The notes below the pieces were generated by a model. The model did no database searches, was not told where the DNA came from, and saw nothing but the letters and a program-made list of their open reading frames with translations. Below, in pieces: positions 1 through 13,603 of a stretch of 64,000 nt of DNA. The translations under genes were made by a program, and so were the position numbers. Position 1 is the first letter of the stretch. Each line of letters starts with the position of its first letter. The stretch is taken from the NCBI RefSeq assembly GCF_003945595.2, contig NW_024104317.1, forward strand, positions 310,001-374,000, read 5' to 3'. The stretch comes from Pipra filicauda. Taxonomy: Eukaryota; Chordata; Aves; Passeriformes; Pipridae.

Positions 1-3000
1 GAGAATGCTTTTGAGGTTGAAGAACTTTTGAAGGAAAGTGGAGTGGAGTATCGGTAAGTTTGTTCTCACTACTGTACTTTGAATGGAAGAGGCTAAATCT
101 GGGGAGAATGTGTTTGAGCTTTTCATATTAGTCAACTGATTTTCCTGTCATGAACTCTGTCCCTCCTGTGGGTGCCTCTACTGGGTTCAGCTTTCCTATG
201 ACAGTTCAAATGGACTGTAACTACTCTCTGTTGAAGGGATGAGGTGAAATGTTGACAGAGTTGTATATTTACTTAGAAGTAAAAAAGCTCTGAGCTGACC
301 GAATACAACTGCAGCGTAAGTGGAGGGAACAGGGCAAATGGCACATTACACATCACTGAGAACAGAAACATTGTAGTGAGCAGCACTAAGGGAAGAATAA
401 GGAGAATAAGCAGTTGCCTGGTCCTGCTCTTTAGTTCATATCTGTCATCACTACATAAGCATTAACTGAGGAAGAGAAATTGACTTTCAGCTGGAGTGGA
501 GCGGGGTTGTTCTGTCTTCGTTTCTCCTTTCGCTCCACCTGAGCATTGCAAATTGGCTCTGCCCAGCCTCATTATCAGGCTTTTTTGATGTCTAAAGGAT
601 AATCTGTCAACATTATGTACTCGAACAGTGAAAATCAGTATTATTTGATCAAATTTTTATTATCTCATTTAGCTGAGTGTAGAATTTTTGTCTCTCAGCC
701 CCATTGTTGTTGCTACTAGACCAAACTCCTTCATAGGACACCACACAGTTCTCATGAAACATAACTATTATGATCCACTAAATCCAAAGGTAACCCCTCC
801 TAAATTTACTGGCCTCATGTTAATCATGGCTAATTTGGATGCTACTATGGGAACAGAATCTAAAACCACTTTGGAATAAAACATTTTCAATAGTGCCACA
901 GTGCACATACAGCATAGGAATCCAATTTTAGTGGAATTTCCTCTTTAGCAATGGAGGAGTAACTCTACATGTATTAGCTTTGCTATAATATTAATGAACT
1001 TCCTCAGGTCCATGCACAAATCTTTTGATTGCAACAAAGGCCATAAGGTCTGGAAGCTGTCCCTGGCAAACTTGAGTGGGTTGTCCTTGTGACAACCCAA
1101 GATGTTATAATTCTTTTGAAGTGTAGCTGCAGTGCCATGACATGTCAATGTAGTCGCTTGCACTGTTTGTTCTGAAGGCTGGTGATGCCCCACAAACTGG
1201 CCTCCTGTTCTTCTATCCAAGTCACAAATGATCAAAGACGTATCCTGGATGAGTGAGATTTGTAAATGTGTTAAAACAGGCACTGGGAAAACAAGAGGAC
1301 TTCATTTTTTGATGGTCAAGGTTGAAATATAAGCAAAAGGTTCTCAAGAGTATGCACAATGATGATCTGTGCCTTTGTGTCAGCCCTAGGGAAAGGTGAA
1401 CAGGAGAGATCCAACCAATCCTGTTGTGATGCTGTGGTTTTCTTGCTATTGTGTGTTCTATTTAATAGCCCACCTCACATGCAATAAAGTAGCTTAGAGG
1501 ATGGACAATGCCACCTGCAACAGAGTTGTCAAACCACAGCTAAACTTAGGAAGCTTGGTTTGACAGAGAATTTCATCACGCAAAACATGGGTTTCTGCAT
1601 GGGATTGAAACATTGCTGCAGTCTAACTCTCCTCCAATGCCAAAAGTTCAAGAGAGGGCCCTTTTCCTATTGAGGCAGAGGCATCTGGCAACATGAGATC
1701 AGCCCAGAGCTCATTTTATAGACAAACTCTATCTTAGCATTGCCATTTTTCTTAAGCCAAACTTGCCACCCTGGAGTTTTGTTAGTATGGGAGTAAGCAG
1801 GCAGGTGTTAACTGGGAGAAGCCCATTGCTCCCTGATCATTCTGGTGGCAAGGTTGAGGCGGGAAGTAGGTTGAAACTTGAACCTGATATATCTTATTTT
1901 CTCCCTGCCCACCTTTCACTTCACAATCCATGCGGCCTTCATTCCAAGAACACCTTAAAATGTCTTACTTTCCTGCTAGATTGTTGTATGTTTCTCTTTA
2001 CACTTTCCATGGTGCCTTATTGCAGAGTTATGATTGACAACCTGCAGGCTGCGCTGGATGCCCAGTTTGACAGCAAATCTCGTGCCACCGGCCACAGCTA
2101 TGAAAAGTACAACGACTGGGACACGGTACAGTCTAGAATTTTAACTCATTGTCAGCTTGGTACCTTGGCCTCTGTAGTCAGTGGCTTTCGTGTGCTTCCT
2201 GCCTTCTTCCCTTTTCCTCTTCTGCTCCATCAGTTGGTATGATAATGCCTCCAAACTCTCTTTCCTCTTCTCCTTTATTGCTCATTACTGAGCTAGTTTG
2301 TGCAACCCATCCTCCTACACTTATTTCCTCTGCTTCTGCTCCTAGTGTTGCAAAGAACCTCTGGCAGAAATCCAATGACCAGGCTGAGATGCTTCACGAC
2401 TAATTTCCTCTTTCCTTTTCACTACTTCTCCCATCTCCTCTGCCAAACAATTTGATTCCATTCCCTGCCCCAGTTCTAGGCCTTCAGCTCACAGCATAAG
2501 TTCTCCTCTGCTTCCTCCTTTTTTCACAGTCATGCTCATTTTTCCTGACCTGTAATCTTGGCCATGTCACTTTTCACATCTGTGCAGTGGCTCCTTGGAA
2601 ATCTACAAATTCTGTTAAGTATTAGGCCACATTAGATGCTCAGAAGGACTGTCCTGGCTTGAAGTCTGTAAATTAATTAGTCTGGACCTGAGGAACAGAG
2701 ACTCAATAAATTTAACCTCTTTATTACACAGATAGCTGCTTGGACTGCTGATATTGCTGCTCAGAACCCAGACCTCGTCTCTCGTAGTGTAATTGGGAAC
2801 ACATATGAAGGACGGCCAATGTACCTTCTCAAAGTAAGTGCTTTGATTTCTTCATGACAGACTTTTCCCTTATTAACCTCTGCGAGATTATGATGTCTAT
2901 TAAAACACCAATGGTGCTAACATAATACTAGATATTTTGCAGAAAATCTAATATATTTTGTTTATTACTACTATGATTTTTTCTTTTTTTTTTTTTTAAG

Positions 3001-6000
3001 GCACATAATGAATTATTAGAAGTTCAGACTTATAAATTCAATCACACTCCTGAGAGCTATTTGAATGCTTATCTACCTTTATGTTCTCTCCATCTGTTGT
3101 TTGTAAACCCACTTAGGCTAAAAGGATCTAGAAATGTCAGTCTCTAGCAACCGGAAACATATTTGTTTGTATCTTTGTCATATATAATTTTGAGCTGGTT
3201 TTGACCGGGGTAGAGTTATCTTTCTTCTCAGTAGCTGGTATGGGGCTGTTCTGTAGTTGTGCTGATTCGGAAACAGTGTTGATAGTTCAGAGATGTTTTA
3301 GTTATGATTGAGCAGTGATTACACAGAGCCAAAGCCTTTTCTGCTTCTCACATCACCCCACTAGTGAAGGGGCTGGGGGTGCACAAAATCTGGGAGGGGA
3401 CACAGCCAGGACAGGAGACTCCAAATGACCCAAGAGACATCCCATGGATGGCATCATATGGCATCATGCTCAGCAATAAACTAGGGAGAGAGTGGATCAG
3501 GGCCACTGCATGAGGACTGACTGGCCAATTGTTTTCATTTACATCACTTTCTTTCTTGGGGTTTATTTCTCTCTGTTATTTTCCTCCTTCCAATATTATT
3601 ATTACTATTATGACTATTATTATTATTTCAATTATTAAACTGTTCTTATCTCAGCCCACAAGTTTTCTGTGAGTGAGCTGCTGAGTAGTACTTAGTTGTC
3701 AGCTGGGGTTAAACCACAACAAATTTTTTCATAACATTTATGAATTAGTAAGACAATTACTTAAATAAAGGTGAAAGGATAAAGAGTACTTGCCCAAAAA
3801 TTCATAAGCATTTACAATAACATATCATTCAAACAGACAAGATCAACTTTTAGAAACACCAAAGAAATAAATCAACAGTGCAGAATAATCAAATAATCTG
3901 AGGGAAGGTTATCTACATTAATAAGAATGAAATTATTAAGAGTATTGTTCTATCTTGAATATCACAGTCAGCTACAGCTGGGAGAACCTCACAGATTTCC
4001 ATTTAAACAAGGAATTCTGTATTTGTATAAAGTTTGACTTTTTAGGTCAGCAAGCTGACTGACTTGTTCTGCACACAATTTATTTTGGTCAAGACTCAGG
4101 TGGGTTTTTCGTTGTTTTTTTTCCTAGGTGGGAAAAAGTGGTCCAAATAAGAAAGCCATCTTTATAGATTGTGGTTTCCATGCAAGAGAGTGGATCAGCC
4201 CTGCTTTCTGCCAGTGGTTTGTGAAAGAGGTCAGTAAGCATAATGATGAAAAAATATTTTACAAAATCTTAAGTGAGCAGCAAGAGCGGAGGCCACTGCA
4301 GATTGCCTTTTTACCTCCAAATACCTGCGTGCATATCCCTTCTCTCACCTCAGATGGTTAAGGTGTAACTACTGAAACCAGATCTTAGTGTTTGAACCTG
4401 TAATCTTTCAACAGTGTAAGACAACCTGAAACGTGTAAGAGGAACTAACAACTACAAGGGTTACTCACACAGTTTGTAAATTATTTTTTGCATCTGTAGC
4501 CAGAGAAAGGTGAGAGAAAAGCAAACAAGTCTGCTAACACTATAAAAATACTCACGTTCTGTACACAGTCATAAAAGAAATAAGGAAATTCAAGGGCACA
4601 TCAGAGGGCATCTGAATGCACTTCAGAACAGCTGACTTCCTACAGTGTCTGGTGCTGTATTCGTCACAACCAGCTTTACTCAGTAAGGAGAGAGGGTGGA
4701 AACCTACCCTCAGGTCAGCACAGGGGGCACTGACAAAATGAACCCAAGAAAGGAGGAAGAGTATATATGAAGCTCCCTAAACTCCAGGAAGAGGGAATTG
4801 CATATACATCCCTTTGAGCTGCCACTTCAAATTATGCAGAATGTTTTCTAAAATATGAAACCATATTCAGGAAAGTGCTGCACAGGTAAAATTATCTTCA
4901 CTTCAGTCTGGAATACCTGATACTTCAGGCCTTGAATTAAACAATTTTATCTCCTTTACCTTTTCATTCTCCTCACCACCAATATAAAGCAGGTGGGAGT
5001 TATATGCTACACACTTGTCTTCACAGAGAAGAGTTATATTATACCTCAGCTGGGGGAGATCAATCTATTTAGCAGAACAACTTACTGATTGAATCTCAAA
5101 TTTTGTAAGAATTTCTGCTTGAAGATTAAAACAAGCAAACATACAAACACAAACCAGAAGCAGCAGCTGGAGTTTAAAACCCAAGTGAAGGAAAGCCAAA
5201 CTACATGAGCAAGCCATGCTGGCAGAGGCATTGGTGGCCAGTATAATCTCAGTGTTATCAGACAGGCATGCGGTTTGTGTAGGGAGCAGTGGAAATTGGA
5301 AGTGACATTTCAGTGGAGTCAATGGGAATGTGATTTCATTAGAGCCTAATAAGGCTGCAGACAGTATGTGCTACCATTTCTCTCTCAGCAATTCACGTCA
5401 CTGCAGCTGTCATTTTCACTGTCTGGTCACTTAATTCATGGGGGTACCTGACACCAGCAGCAGCTGTGCTCAGTGGGCCCAAGTGTGGATAGGCAGAAGT
5501 GCTTCAAAAGCCCTGAGCATCATCAGTGGTTCACCTGGGATTGCTTCTAGACATAAAAGTGAAAAAAGCCATAGAGAAAAACATGAGCAAGGTGGATTGT
5601 TATATGTATCTCGAAAAACCCCCACCCGAACAAAAAAACAAAACAAAAAAAGCATAAAATAAAACACAGGAAAAGCAATTTCAAGTGATCTGAAACTGCT
5701 TTTCTAGATTCTACATCCCACCCTCCCACTTGCTAGTTACAGGACAAAAAATGCCTTTCTCCATTGCATAGCTCCCTGTGTTGTCCTTCATGTCTGTGTA
5801 AACGGAACACGGGTGCAACACACTTAGAGCAAATTTCTGTGATCACTGTATGCACCATCAATGAATCTGTGAACAAAAATACAGAGTCCCAGGCCATGAA
5901 CAATCAGGATATACAGGTTTTAGGGCAGGAATTCTTGTGTTTGTTATTCAATGTATGTGTCTGGAAAAGCCCAGGGAAAAATCTGCCTCCCTAGGAGTAT

Positions 6001-9000
6001 ATGCATCCACAGTATTACAACTGGAAATGTCTTAGGATGTTATTTGGAAATATTCTCTATAGTTCTGATAGTTGATGAAATTTCTCTGCACAACAGATAT
6101 AAAAAATGGTAATAATGATTTTTCCTTCTCACATAAATTCAACTCAAACATTTAAGGTGACAGGATGTAGGGATAACATATGGACAGGAACTTTGCTCTG
6201 TCTGTAATCAAGAAGCTAGTAGATGGAAATCTCTTTCCAGTGATTTATTATCCTGTTCAAATTCAAAATTGCTTCACCATATAATTTATCTACCAGTATG
6301 AGATGAGTTTCTAACAGCAGTGTGGTTTGAGTCGGTGTAAATCCTCTAAGTACATGTAGTAACATAGAGGTGCCATCTCACATGCTGGAGTGACCTGGAT
6401 AACTTTGCCTACCACATTCATTAATTCCTGATGCAGACCCAGGCCTTTATATATAAACAGGAGATACAGATTTCTGAAGACATCACCAGCTTTTTCTACT
6501 TTTCTCCAAATAGGGTGTTGAGACCTATGGTAAAGATACTGTTATGACTACACTTCTGGACAACTTGGACTTCTATGTTTTGCCTGTTGTTAACATTGAT
6601 GGTTATGTTTACACTTGGACAAATGTAAGTATGTTCTCTTTTTTTCAGTGTTGTTGGAAAATCAACTGTTAGAACTCACTCTTAGTTTTCATCTTTTATT
6701 CTATTTCAGAACCGCATGTGGAGAAAGACTCGCTCTAAAAATGCCAATAGCTTTTGCTATGGTACAGATCCCAACAGGAATTTTAATGCTGGCTGGTGCA
6801 GTAAGTATCTCCTAACAAGAGCTGCAAGAGATTATACAGAAGTGCAACAGCCAATATACTTAATTAGGGGTTTCCCCTACCTGATGGTTGGTCCAGCTCT
6901 AGCTTGGGTGAAGACCTCCAGTGTAGCATTGTGCAGTAGCTTGTGTTCAATTTTTGGAGCAGTTTTGGGTAGAAAAAAACCAGACTTTGGCTACTAGCAT
7001 CATCAGTATGGCTACTTCTGTGAACATACTTACGCATATGCACACACATATATACTTACACACATGTATACACATATATACATGTACACATACATTGCTA
7101 TGAGTTCAGAACAGAAACCAAAAGAGCTTTCTTTCATGGAGAGGAGTCTCTTCTGAATTGTTTCCACTTGTCCATTTCTTAAAAGTACCTTAGAAATGGA
7201 GGAGATATGCAAAGAGAGGACTGCTAAGTACTGAAGCAAATCAATATCCCAAATCACTTCCATAATATAGGGTTTTACATCAATACTCATGCTCTTCCAA
7301 CTATGCACACTCTACAGGGCATATTTATGCAATGCTATGACACGTTTCCCAGTGTCTTAACTAGGCCATGAAATATTCCCTCCTCTGATACAACACGTGT
7401 GTCAGATGGATTTCCAAGGCTTATCTACTAAAGTGGTGTTACATGACTCTCCTAACAAGCAACTTGTTCATTAAATACTCACTAAAATCACCTTTCTTCT
7501 CAGCTACTGGGGCCTCAAAAAGTCCTTGTGCTGAAACTTACTGTGGCTCTGCACCTGAGTCTGAAAAGGAGACCAAGGCTTTGGCTGATTTTATTCGTGA
7601 ACATCTTTCTACAATCAAGGCATACTTGACGATTCACTCCTATTCCCAGCTGCTACTGTTTCCTTATTCCTATACTTACTCACTGCCATCGAATTACCAG
7701 GAACTGGTAAGTCTCTTTGTCATTTTGACTTAAGGAAAAGAATAAGTAAAAATCATCACTCGCTATTTGAGGTCCATTTAACTTCAAGCAGTTTCTCTAA
7801 CATCTGGAAAGAATCTGCACTGGCAGTTTTTGAAAATGTTTTAGTCTTTCTCAGCAAGAACAAGGGAAACCATGATGGCACAGGATAAACTTAAGGGCCT
7901 TATTTAATTCCCACATACACAATGAATTTTCCAAAAGGTCAGTTTTGTCTTCCAGTCATGCTGTACAGAAATACACTCTGCTGTGCAGCTCTGCATCTTC
8001 CTGACTCCAGGGGTTGCTGTGTATGTAGCTTTAATATACGACATAGAAATATTATGCCCTGTAAGCCAAGGTAGCAGATCGATAGATTGTAATAACTACG
8101 AAATGGTTCAACTGGTACCATCAACAGCAGGCAAGGATCTCTGTCTTCCTACTGAACCTTAGTTCTCACTGAAGTAAAATGGTAAACTACTGGTACAGGT
8201 TCAGGACAATGAGGCAGCTCTTGTCAAAAATATAATTGAAAACAGTTAGATACAAAACAGGTAAAATGTTTCAGTTCTGAGGCCTTTTTCAAGAGGCCTG
8301 GATTCAAACATACATTTTATTTGAAAGAGGAGAGGATGAATGTGGGTTTTTTAAAGGGCAATGCCTCTTTTATTGATCCTAGAGAAAGGCCACACCCCAA
8401 TTCCATTTAAGTAAGATAACAAAAGTCTGGAATATATATTTTCTTTATCCTTAAAAACAGAGAGAGGGCTTAGAACTATTAAATGTGTATGAAAGCTGTA
8501 AACATTTTATCATGGCTAGGCATAAACAACCATGAATAATAAAATGACTTCACTTCTCTGGCATATTAGCAATTAGAAGCTGTTGGCAGGGAAAACAACA
8601 CAGCAAGACAAAACAAACACATTTTGATTCCCCCTCTTTCCAGGATGATGCCAAAAGTCCAAGGCAACAACACTGTGTGTTGCTTTGCTGTGCAGGTTTG
8701 ACAGATTTATGACTACTCCCAAATAGATGTCTTGATTCTGAAGCACAAATACAAACTGGGGCCAAGAGTGAAGTTTCTTGTTAGATTTTTTACAGCCTAA
8801 AAGAAAATATAAAGATTTTGTTTTCTTAATTTATATTCCAGAAATTTTTTAATCAGAATTATTCCAGGGAACTATAGTAATTTCTTGTCTTCAGTTTTTA
8901 CAAAAGCTTCGTATTTCACACATTGCAGTTTGGTCTAAAGTAATAAAACAGCACTAAACCCCTGAAGCTGCTTTGTTGTCAAGATCACAAAGTTCCCATT

Positions 9001-12000
9001 TATTAAAAATCTGCATGGCATTCTGCCCCCATTTGTTGAATCAAGAGCAAATGTGATGAAACATAACTAAAAGTACAGTGTGTTTCTCACAGTATTAAAT
9101 GAAAAAGGCTTACACTGACAGCTCATTACTAAAACAATCCTTACCAATGAGAAAGAACTTGTGTGTTTTGCTAGGTTTTAACATTCTTTTATTAAATTAA
9201 AGTTTTAGATTGTCAGTGTTCTAGTCTAATACACAGTAAAATTTAATGAATCACCTATACTGAAGTGCTACAATTTTCATCATTTAAAACTCCCCTTTCC
9301 TGCCATAGAAGACAATTCTGCTATTACCATAGAGCACAAAATATAAATAGCTCAGGAATGCAGGCCATATATCTCTCTTCAACCATTTGATTTTGCTTTG
9401 TATATTAGTCTTTCCAACAGCCCTTTATCCTATATTTTAAATTGGTCACATTGATCCCAGAGGGAGTTCCATTATTTTCCACTACAAAGCAACCACAAAT
9501 CTCACCACCATGACAAGGTGACCTTATGAGTGTTTTTCACATCTTAATTAAGGGAAATTATTTCCCCTACTGGTGATCCCAACAGAAAGACAGCAGGATC
9601 CTAGAGGTGTTTAACTTGTGCAGTATCCGATTTTAACAAGGGAAGACTTCTTGCCAAAAGTCATTTTGGAGAACGAGATCAGAGTATCACCCAATCAACA
9701 TGGCCTGTAGTTGGGATAATTAAACAGAAAGGGCCTTATGCACTCCAACGTCAGTGAATTAAACAGAAAAACTGACTTTCACAGGCTCTGGGTCAGGTTC
9801 AAAAGTGCAGCTTTTCAGGTTAGTTCAAATAACTAAGATACGTTCATTTAAGCTGTGACTAAAGAAATTTAAAATTTTCAGTCAAGAATTGTACTTGCTT
9901 GAGATGAGACAGCTCCAAAAAGAGGTATCATTTTATATGTAAATTACTGTGTTCCATGTCTAAAAGTCCTGTTTAGATTTAGAATTTAGAGAAACGCTGA
10001 AGAATGAGAATCTTAACTTTTAATAGATATTGTTTGGGCAAATAAAATAATCATAAATCATTTTGTAAATGAAGAAGCAAAATTTATAGTGCCATTATCT
10101 TATCTCAGATGTTATTTTTACTCTGACAGATCTAATAAATTAAAGGAAATATCATTGCAATTTCTTATCTCTTTCAGTGAGCAACTGGACATGTGTTTAA
10201 ACAAAACCTCGCATGTCTGCTTATCGTTAACAACATTTTGTTCCATTGTATTTAACTAAAGGTAGCATAATACCATGGGGCTTATGTTGCATTCCAGTGG
10301 CTGAGATATAGAAGGGTGCAAAAATTGAGTAATTTGAGACTGAATACACTAAGTCTGCAGAAGAGAAAGGTCCAGAGAATGCCTGTGCCTTCCTTTCCTG
10401 TAGGGGTACTGAACAGCATGTCCTTGGGGCTCAAAGGACTTTTTCTGTTCACAGCCTCAAGAAATCACTAGAAGGCTTAAAACTGTTTTGGTTTCTCAGG
10501 TAGAACAGGGCACTTGGGGAACCCCTTTGTGCTCCTCTGCATTGCTACAGCAAATCACAACACCTCAGAGTTACTGTGACTTACTGAGAGCTGGGCATTA
10601 GAACTATCCCTCAACCATGCCAGACCTTGGGGTGTAAAACATGATGAAAGTCATGTATGCCCCTTCCTTCCCAAGACTTCCTACTCTTCCCCTTAGATGC
10701 AAGAGGATCTCTGAGGTTCTCAGTCCCACAGCTCACAAGGATTTTCCCAAAACTTTTCTCCTTTTATTCAGGGTTGTTTTTTTTTATCCCCCCAACCCCA
10801 GTGTTGCACAAAACTTTCACTGTTATCCAAACAGTACTTAAACAACAAAAATAAAAACAACCAAGACAGGAAAAATCTAGGTCAGGAATTTCTTAGAAGT
10901 TACACAATATTCTTGTGACGACACCCTGAAAGAAATATGTCCTCCTTTCGGTAAATCACATTTTGTCTGCTTCATAATCCTCTTGGCTCAGTCTTTACTA
11001 TACCCTGGAGTATTACCCTGAACACTTGAATCCCTCTCCTAGAGAGAGGTATTAGCTTTTAACAATTAAAAAACATGCTTGGCAAAAGCAATATCTCTCC
11101 ACACTCCAAAAAGATTATTTTCATCTTTATTTTGCTATTCACAGTATTCACACATTTCATAAACAGTTTAGCCCATATTTTTTAATCAGTTCCTATTCTG
11201 GCCTTAGCTTCCCATTAGGTCACCCTATGCTCTCCTCATTTTCAGACAAATCTAGCTTTATCAATTTGTTTGTATTTGAATTGGCTCTGAACTATGGTTT
11301 GAGAGAGCAGAGGAACGTGCATCGTGCTCTTCCTTCCTTTTCAGGTTCAATTCCATCTCTCAGTTTAACAAACTCAGCGCCAAACACATGTCTGCAGCCA
11401 GCTCGTACTCATTGTCAGATTAATGTCCGTGTGTTGTTTCATGGGCAGCAGAATATTACCTTCACTTACAACCCAAGATTTCAGTTTGTATTACCTGAAT
11501 GCATACTGACCCCATTGGTTGTTCTTTCAACTCACCAAATTTCACCTTCCATATTGGGTTGGTCTACCATCTAATTTCCTCTTGAATGTTTAAATAGGAT
11601 GTATTAGAAAGTGGAGATATGCCCAGTCTGTGCAGCCTGCAAGAGTGAATTTCAAATATACTGCATGACATTGCAAATATCAGTCAGACTATTTAACCAG
11701 ACTATTGCCTGGTTGTGAAGTCCTGAATATGTTTAAGATATATGAATACATGTGGGTAAGGATTTTTGAACAGCAAAAATCCTACTACCTAAGAGACTCA
11801 GACATGCCAATGAGGAGTTGCAACCTCTGCTGCTGTTGCATCTGTGCTATTGCACAGATTGTATTACTGTGATTGTTACACCTAAATATTGTTAAAGTCA
11901 ACTGAGAAGCAAATAAACAGGAAAATGGGCAGCAAAGCAATATTTGAAATTGGCTACACAGCTCCTCTATCGAGTTTGCCACAATAGAACTGTTCTGTAC

Positions 12001-13532
12001 TGGCAGTCTTACAATTTTGAAAAGGATGTTTCTAGTAGCAGCCTTTTCCAGATGAAGTTCATGTGTGAGTCTGGCTGACAGGCAAGAGTCTCCAACATGT
12101 GCAGGGCATATACACCTTAACTCAGTCACATTGGAAACCCTCTCACCAGGGACTGATTTCTTAAACGCTCTGAGAAACTGTCACAGAGAAATAGGCTTGT
12201 AAACTAAACAGAATAATCCTACTGAAGTCCTCACTGGCTGGATTCCCTGAGCTCTTGGAGCACATGCTTAACCAGGAGCAACAACAGAATAGTGAACTAA
12301 ATTATACATCATTGTGGACTCTTGAGGAGGGAGTCTGTTTTTATTGGCAAAACAAGAAGCTTCAGAAGTTTAGATTCACTTGGCTAAAGCTCACTTTGCA
12401 AATACCACATTTTCAGACTTTCATTACAAAGGAAGTTGAGGGTCACTTTACCTAAAAAGTAAAGCACACAAGACCAAGGTGAAGTGAAATACAATTTTCC
12501 ACCTCAGGAAAATCAATTTGCAATCCAGTGAGAGAAGAGAGCAGGAGGCCCAGTCAAGCAGTGAAAAGGCTTCTCCAGACCATTATCAGATTGTGAGGCA
12601 AAAGGAGTTGTCCACACAGCAGCTGCATAATCAGCATCCCTGGAGTGTTTCTAAATGGCCACAGTTTGCTGGCAAATCCAGTCTGATGATACAAGAGTAA
12701 AATGAGGGAGATGCTCCCATAAAAATTACCTATTAACACACAGAAGATACTTAGCCTGATAATTTATCTTGTTAGTTCAAAACTCCAGATGTGGTGAGAA
12801 AGAGAGGCCAGTACCATACCTTTCATTAAAAGCTAATAACTGTAAAAATACGTTTAAAGGCTGTTAATTAGCTAAGATAATGGCAACTAAGAACACAACT
12901 CTGCTGTCTCGCTGGCCCACGCACTCTGTACACAAGATCAAGCAAAATATTAGTAATTGCTGTGTAAACACAGATGGGTGATGAGGGAATAAAACGCCTT
13001 CTGCTGAAATGACCAGCTCTGCAAGCTCAGCTGTGAGTCAGAAGCTGAAAAGCCATTTCTGCTCCCAGCTACAAGGTATTACTCTGGAGTTATATCTTGG
13101 ACTTCAGGGCGCCACTTGTTTCTCTGCTACTATAATTCTCAGCAAAATGTTCCTTGCAAGAGAGGGATTCTTAATGGTATAAAACCCCAAGCAAACCACA
13201 ACAATTCAGTTAAGCCCATTGTGTCAAGAGATGTAGAAAATCACTGAACAGCAAAGAGTACCCTCAGAGGTAAAAAAAGAAAACAGTGTTTCTCCGTGCA
13301 GGTGTATTCTAAATAATTTACAGGCTTGAAAACCCAAACCACTTTTCAACCTTTTGGAAAATATTGGCTTTATTTATATACCCCTGCATAAATCTTCATA
13401 CTATTTCCTTTTTATGGATTGCTTTGAGTAACTGAGCTATTTTAAAAAAAAACAAACACAGTTTCCTCATATTTTGTATTTATACTCACAAGTATTTACT
13501 TAATAGTTATTATTCCTGCTGTTGGTTTTTAA

Positions 13533-13603
<71 letters not shown>

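Noticed and set aside
1763..2242. Plus-strand frame of 159 codons containing the second CPB1 exon of the window
   Set aside because: Only 2026-2125 is coding; the rest is intron read-through, since splice sites and phase fit CPB1 exactly.
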